Shown: one piece after another, positions 62,487-64,000 of the stretch | Layout of the letters: every line of letters begins with the position of its first letter | Position numbering within the stretch: the stretch's first letter is position 1 | DNA from: Roseivirga sp. 4D4 | GTDB lineage: Bacteria > Bacteroidota > Bacteroidia > Cytophagales > Cyclobacteriaceae | DNA: 64,000 bases | Assembly (NCBI RefSeq): GCF_001747095.1 | Contig: NZ_MDGP01000001.1 | Span: 3,951,001-4,015,000 of the forward strand | Direction: 5' to 3' | Notes under the pieces: model-generated | The model's input: only the letters and a program-made list of their open reading frames with translations | Database searches by the model: none | Told to the model about the DNA's origin: nothing | Translations under genes and position numbers: made by a program

Positions 62487-63485
62487 ATGAGAGAAACCGC
62501 TATCGGGATAGATATTGGAGGGACTTTTACCAAGTTTGGTTTAAGCGATGTGGAAGGGAATGTGCTGATGGAGGGTTCAATCCCTACCTATACTCATGAA
62601 ACTATTGAGCCTTTTCTTGAAGCATTGAGTCAGGCGATCAACAAGGGCCTAGATAGCATTCAAGATCCCTTTGAGATTATTGGGATTGGAATAGGTGCCC
62701 CCAACGGAAATTACTACGAGGGAACCATCGAGCATGCACCTAATTTGAACTGGAAAGGTATAGTGCCTTTCATAGACATGTTCAGAGAGTATTTCGATTT
62801 ACCTATGGTTTTAACCAATGATGCCAATGCCGCTGCAATAGGCGAAAAGGTATTTGGTGGTGCTCGAGACATGAATGACTTCATCGTTGTGACTTTGGGT
62901 ACTGGCCTTGGTTCTGGCCTGGTGACGAGAGGTAAGCTTATCTATGGGCACGATGGACTGGCAGGAGAACTAGGTCATACGAATGTTTATCCTGATGGTC
63001 GAGAATGTAACTGCGGAAAAAGGGGATGCTTAGAGACTTATGCCTCCGCTTCCGGTATTAAAAGAACGGTGTTCAAGTTATTGGCTACCAATAATGTCGA
63101 CACACCACTGCGTTCCTATACATACGAGTCGCTAACCGCTAAGAAGATTACCGAAATGGCTTTGGCCGGAGACCCAATAGCCTTGGAGGCTTATGAATAT
63201 ACCTCTGATCTGTTAGGGCTTAAACTGGCAGACGCTGCCGCAGTAACCAGCCCAGAGGCAATCTTTCTTTTTGGCGGTCTTGCCAAAGCAGGCGATATAT
63301 TAATCGAAGCGACCAAGAAATCCTTCAATGAATATCTCTATCCGGGTTACAAGGGTAAGATCAGTATCAGACTGTCGGAATTAATGGATAAAAATGCTGC
63401 TGTTTTAGGTGCAAGTGCACTTGTTTGGAGCGAAATTGCGAACAGCGAAGTTATCCGCGTGCCGCAACAGGCCCGTGCAGTTTAG
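62487..63485 (+). CDS. ROK-family sugar kinase
   Basis: A 332-residue kinase: phosphate-1 motif GIDIGGTFTKFGLSD (7-21), NDANAAAIGE near 111-120, TLGTGLGSGLV near 135-145, and the ROK zinc motif CNCGKRGCLETYAS near 174-187. ROK kinases of this type phosphorylate glucose or N-acetyl sugars. If the GH63 enzyme releases glucose, such a kinase could use it, although the genes are 60 kb apart. It precedes the TPK-like gene by 3 bp, on the same strand. Confidence 0.9.
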   Translation: MRETAIGIDIGGTFTKFGLSDVEGNVLMEGSIPTYTHETIEPFLEALSQAINKGLDSIQDPFEIIGIGIGAPNGNYYEGTIEHAPNLNWKGIVPFIDMFREYFDLPMVLTNDANAAAIGEKVFGGARDMNDFIVVTLGTGLGSGLVTRGKLIYGHDGLAGELGHTNVYPDGRECNCGKRGCLETYASASGIKRTVFKLLATNNVDTPLRSYTYESLTAKKITEMALAGDPIALEAYEYTSDLLGLKLADAAAVTSPEAIFLFGGLAKAGDILIEATKKSFNEYLYPGYKGKISIRLSELMDKNAAVLGASALVWSEIANSEVIRVPQQARAV

Positions 63486-63488
63486 ACC

Positions 63489-64000
63489 ATGTCATCACAC
63501 CATATTGTCAGAGACCAACAGGAGCCAGCCCTGCTCATAGACGACCCTATGGCATTAGGGATTGAATTTGTCGATTTACTCTTGGAATGGAGTCCCACAG
63601 TAATCGTCACTTCTGATGCTTTAGACGAAGTGTTAAAATGGGGAATTAAGATTGATGTGGTTGTCGCAAGAATCAATGAACTAGAAGACCTCAAGCCAAA
63701 GCTCAAAGTACAGTCCCCTGTTCAGTTATTAGGTTTTGAATCTACCGACCTGCTCAATGCAGCTTACATTTTTCTAAAGGATCATAATCATCAGGCTGTG
63801 AATGTGCTAGCGGATATTTTTAATTCTAAAGTGTTAGACCTAATCAAGGAGTTTGCTCGTGAAATGGACTCAGTACTCTTTTACAACGACCAGAAGTGGG
63901 TGTTTGTCAAAGAAGGGCGGTTTGAAAAGTGGGTGTCTACTGGGCAAGTCTTCGGTATTCATCCAGTGGCCAGGAATACCTACCTGTCATCGACAGGCTT
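63489..64000 (+). CDS. Thiamine-pyrophosphokinase-like protein, truncated by the window edge
   Basis: The first 170 residues are visible, with no stop before the edge. The segment EWSPTVIVTSDALDEVLKWGIKIDVVVARI and a later FESTDLLNAAYIFLKDHNHQA then VLFYNDQKWVFVKEGRFEKWV resemble the two halves of thiamine pyrophosphokinase. The usual GD-x-DS motif after the dimer interface is not visible: the corresponding place reads ARINELED. So it may be a diverged TPK-fold protein. ATG 63489 lies 3 bp after the sugar kinase stop. Confidence 0.5.
   Translation, partial: MSSHHIVRDQQEPALLIDDPMALGIEFVDLLLEWSPTVIVTSDALDEVLKWGIKIDVVVARINELEDLKPKLKVQSPVQLLGFESTDLLNAAYIFLKDHNHQAVNVLADIFNSKVLDLIKEFAREMDSVLFYNDQKWVFVKEGRFEKWVSTGQVFGIHPVARNTYLSSTG

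Overview
The window looks like chromosome of a marine-type Bacteroidota, most likely order Cytophagales (Roseivirga/Fulvivirga-like; the genus is a guess). Reasons: TonB receptors with carboxypeptidase-like N-terminal domains, a fused SecDF, FtsX/MacB-type permeases, Bacteroidota promoter boxes of the form TAnnTTTG, few Shine-Dalgarno sequences, and many lipoproteins. I see no rRNA, tRNA, transposase, phage gene or CRISPR array. The content is mostly housekeeping plus several compact catabolic blocks.

Layout. 1-7438: tail of a WYL regulator, a GyrI-like protein, then a tight block of GH63-type glycosylglycerate hydrolase, sodium/solute symporter and glycerate kinase, followed by a LytTR regulator and a LanC-like lipoprotein without zinc ligands. 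7486-9862: saccharopine-dehydrogenase-like enzyme, deoxyribose-phosphate aldolase and an orphan gene. 9931-18636: secreted M14 peptidase, a large Oar-like TonB receptor with highly-expressed-type codon use, an alpha/beta hydrolase and an MltF-like lytic transglycosylase. 18629-20092: carotenoid desaturase. 20256-26453: trans-4-hydroxyproline degradation operon (deaminase, semialdehyde dehydrogenase, epimerase, D-hydroxyproline oxidase) with a divergent AraC regulator and a 17-bp palindrome between them. 26442-34426: kynurenine/3-hydroxyanthranilate degradation in two divergent arms. 34427-34978: a gap holding a candidate structured small RNA. 34979-42048: ABC permease, nested palindromic repeat, secreted and membrane proteins, sterol-desaturase-family hydroxylase, thioredoxin and dxs. 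42200-50803: scpA, ndk, nrnA, two FKBP lipoproteins, rdgB, udk and secDF. 50888-57499: aspartoacylase-like hydrolase paired with a GCS2-CBS fusion, guaB, DoxX, class V aminotransferase and a thioredoxin-like protein. 57552-64000: PnuC transporter with NadR-type kinase, TPP riboswitch and TonB receptor, a secreted protein, ROK sugar kinase, and a thiamine-pyrophosphokinase-like gene running off the edge.

How the genes work together. The first block would import a glycosylglycerate, split it into sugar and glycerate, and phosphorylate the glycerate. The hydroxyproline operon converts trans-4-hydroxy-L-proline through the D-epimer and pyrroline-4-hydroxy-2-carboxylate to alpha-ketoglutarate semialdehyde and then 2-oxoglutarate. 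The kynurenine arms convert kynurenine through 3-hydroxykynurenine, 3-hydroxyanthranilate and aminocarboxymuconate semialdehyde to aminomuconate; tryptophan dioxygenase, formamidase and aminomuconate deaminase are not in the window. The right end has a vitamin theme: a PnuC-type transporter and kinase, a TPP-controlled outer-membrane receptor and a TPK-like protein.

Most worth a second look: the structured-RNA candidate at 34556-34724, the nested palindrome at 37400-37491, the zinc-less LanC-like lipoprotein, the short-chain dehydrogenase with Ser/Arg in place of its catalytic Tyr/Lys, the GCS2-CBS plus aspartoacylase pair, and the TPP leader whose downstream hairpin loop is complementary to the first bases of the aptamer.
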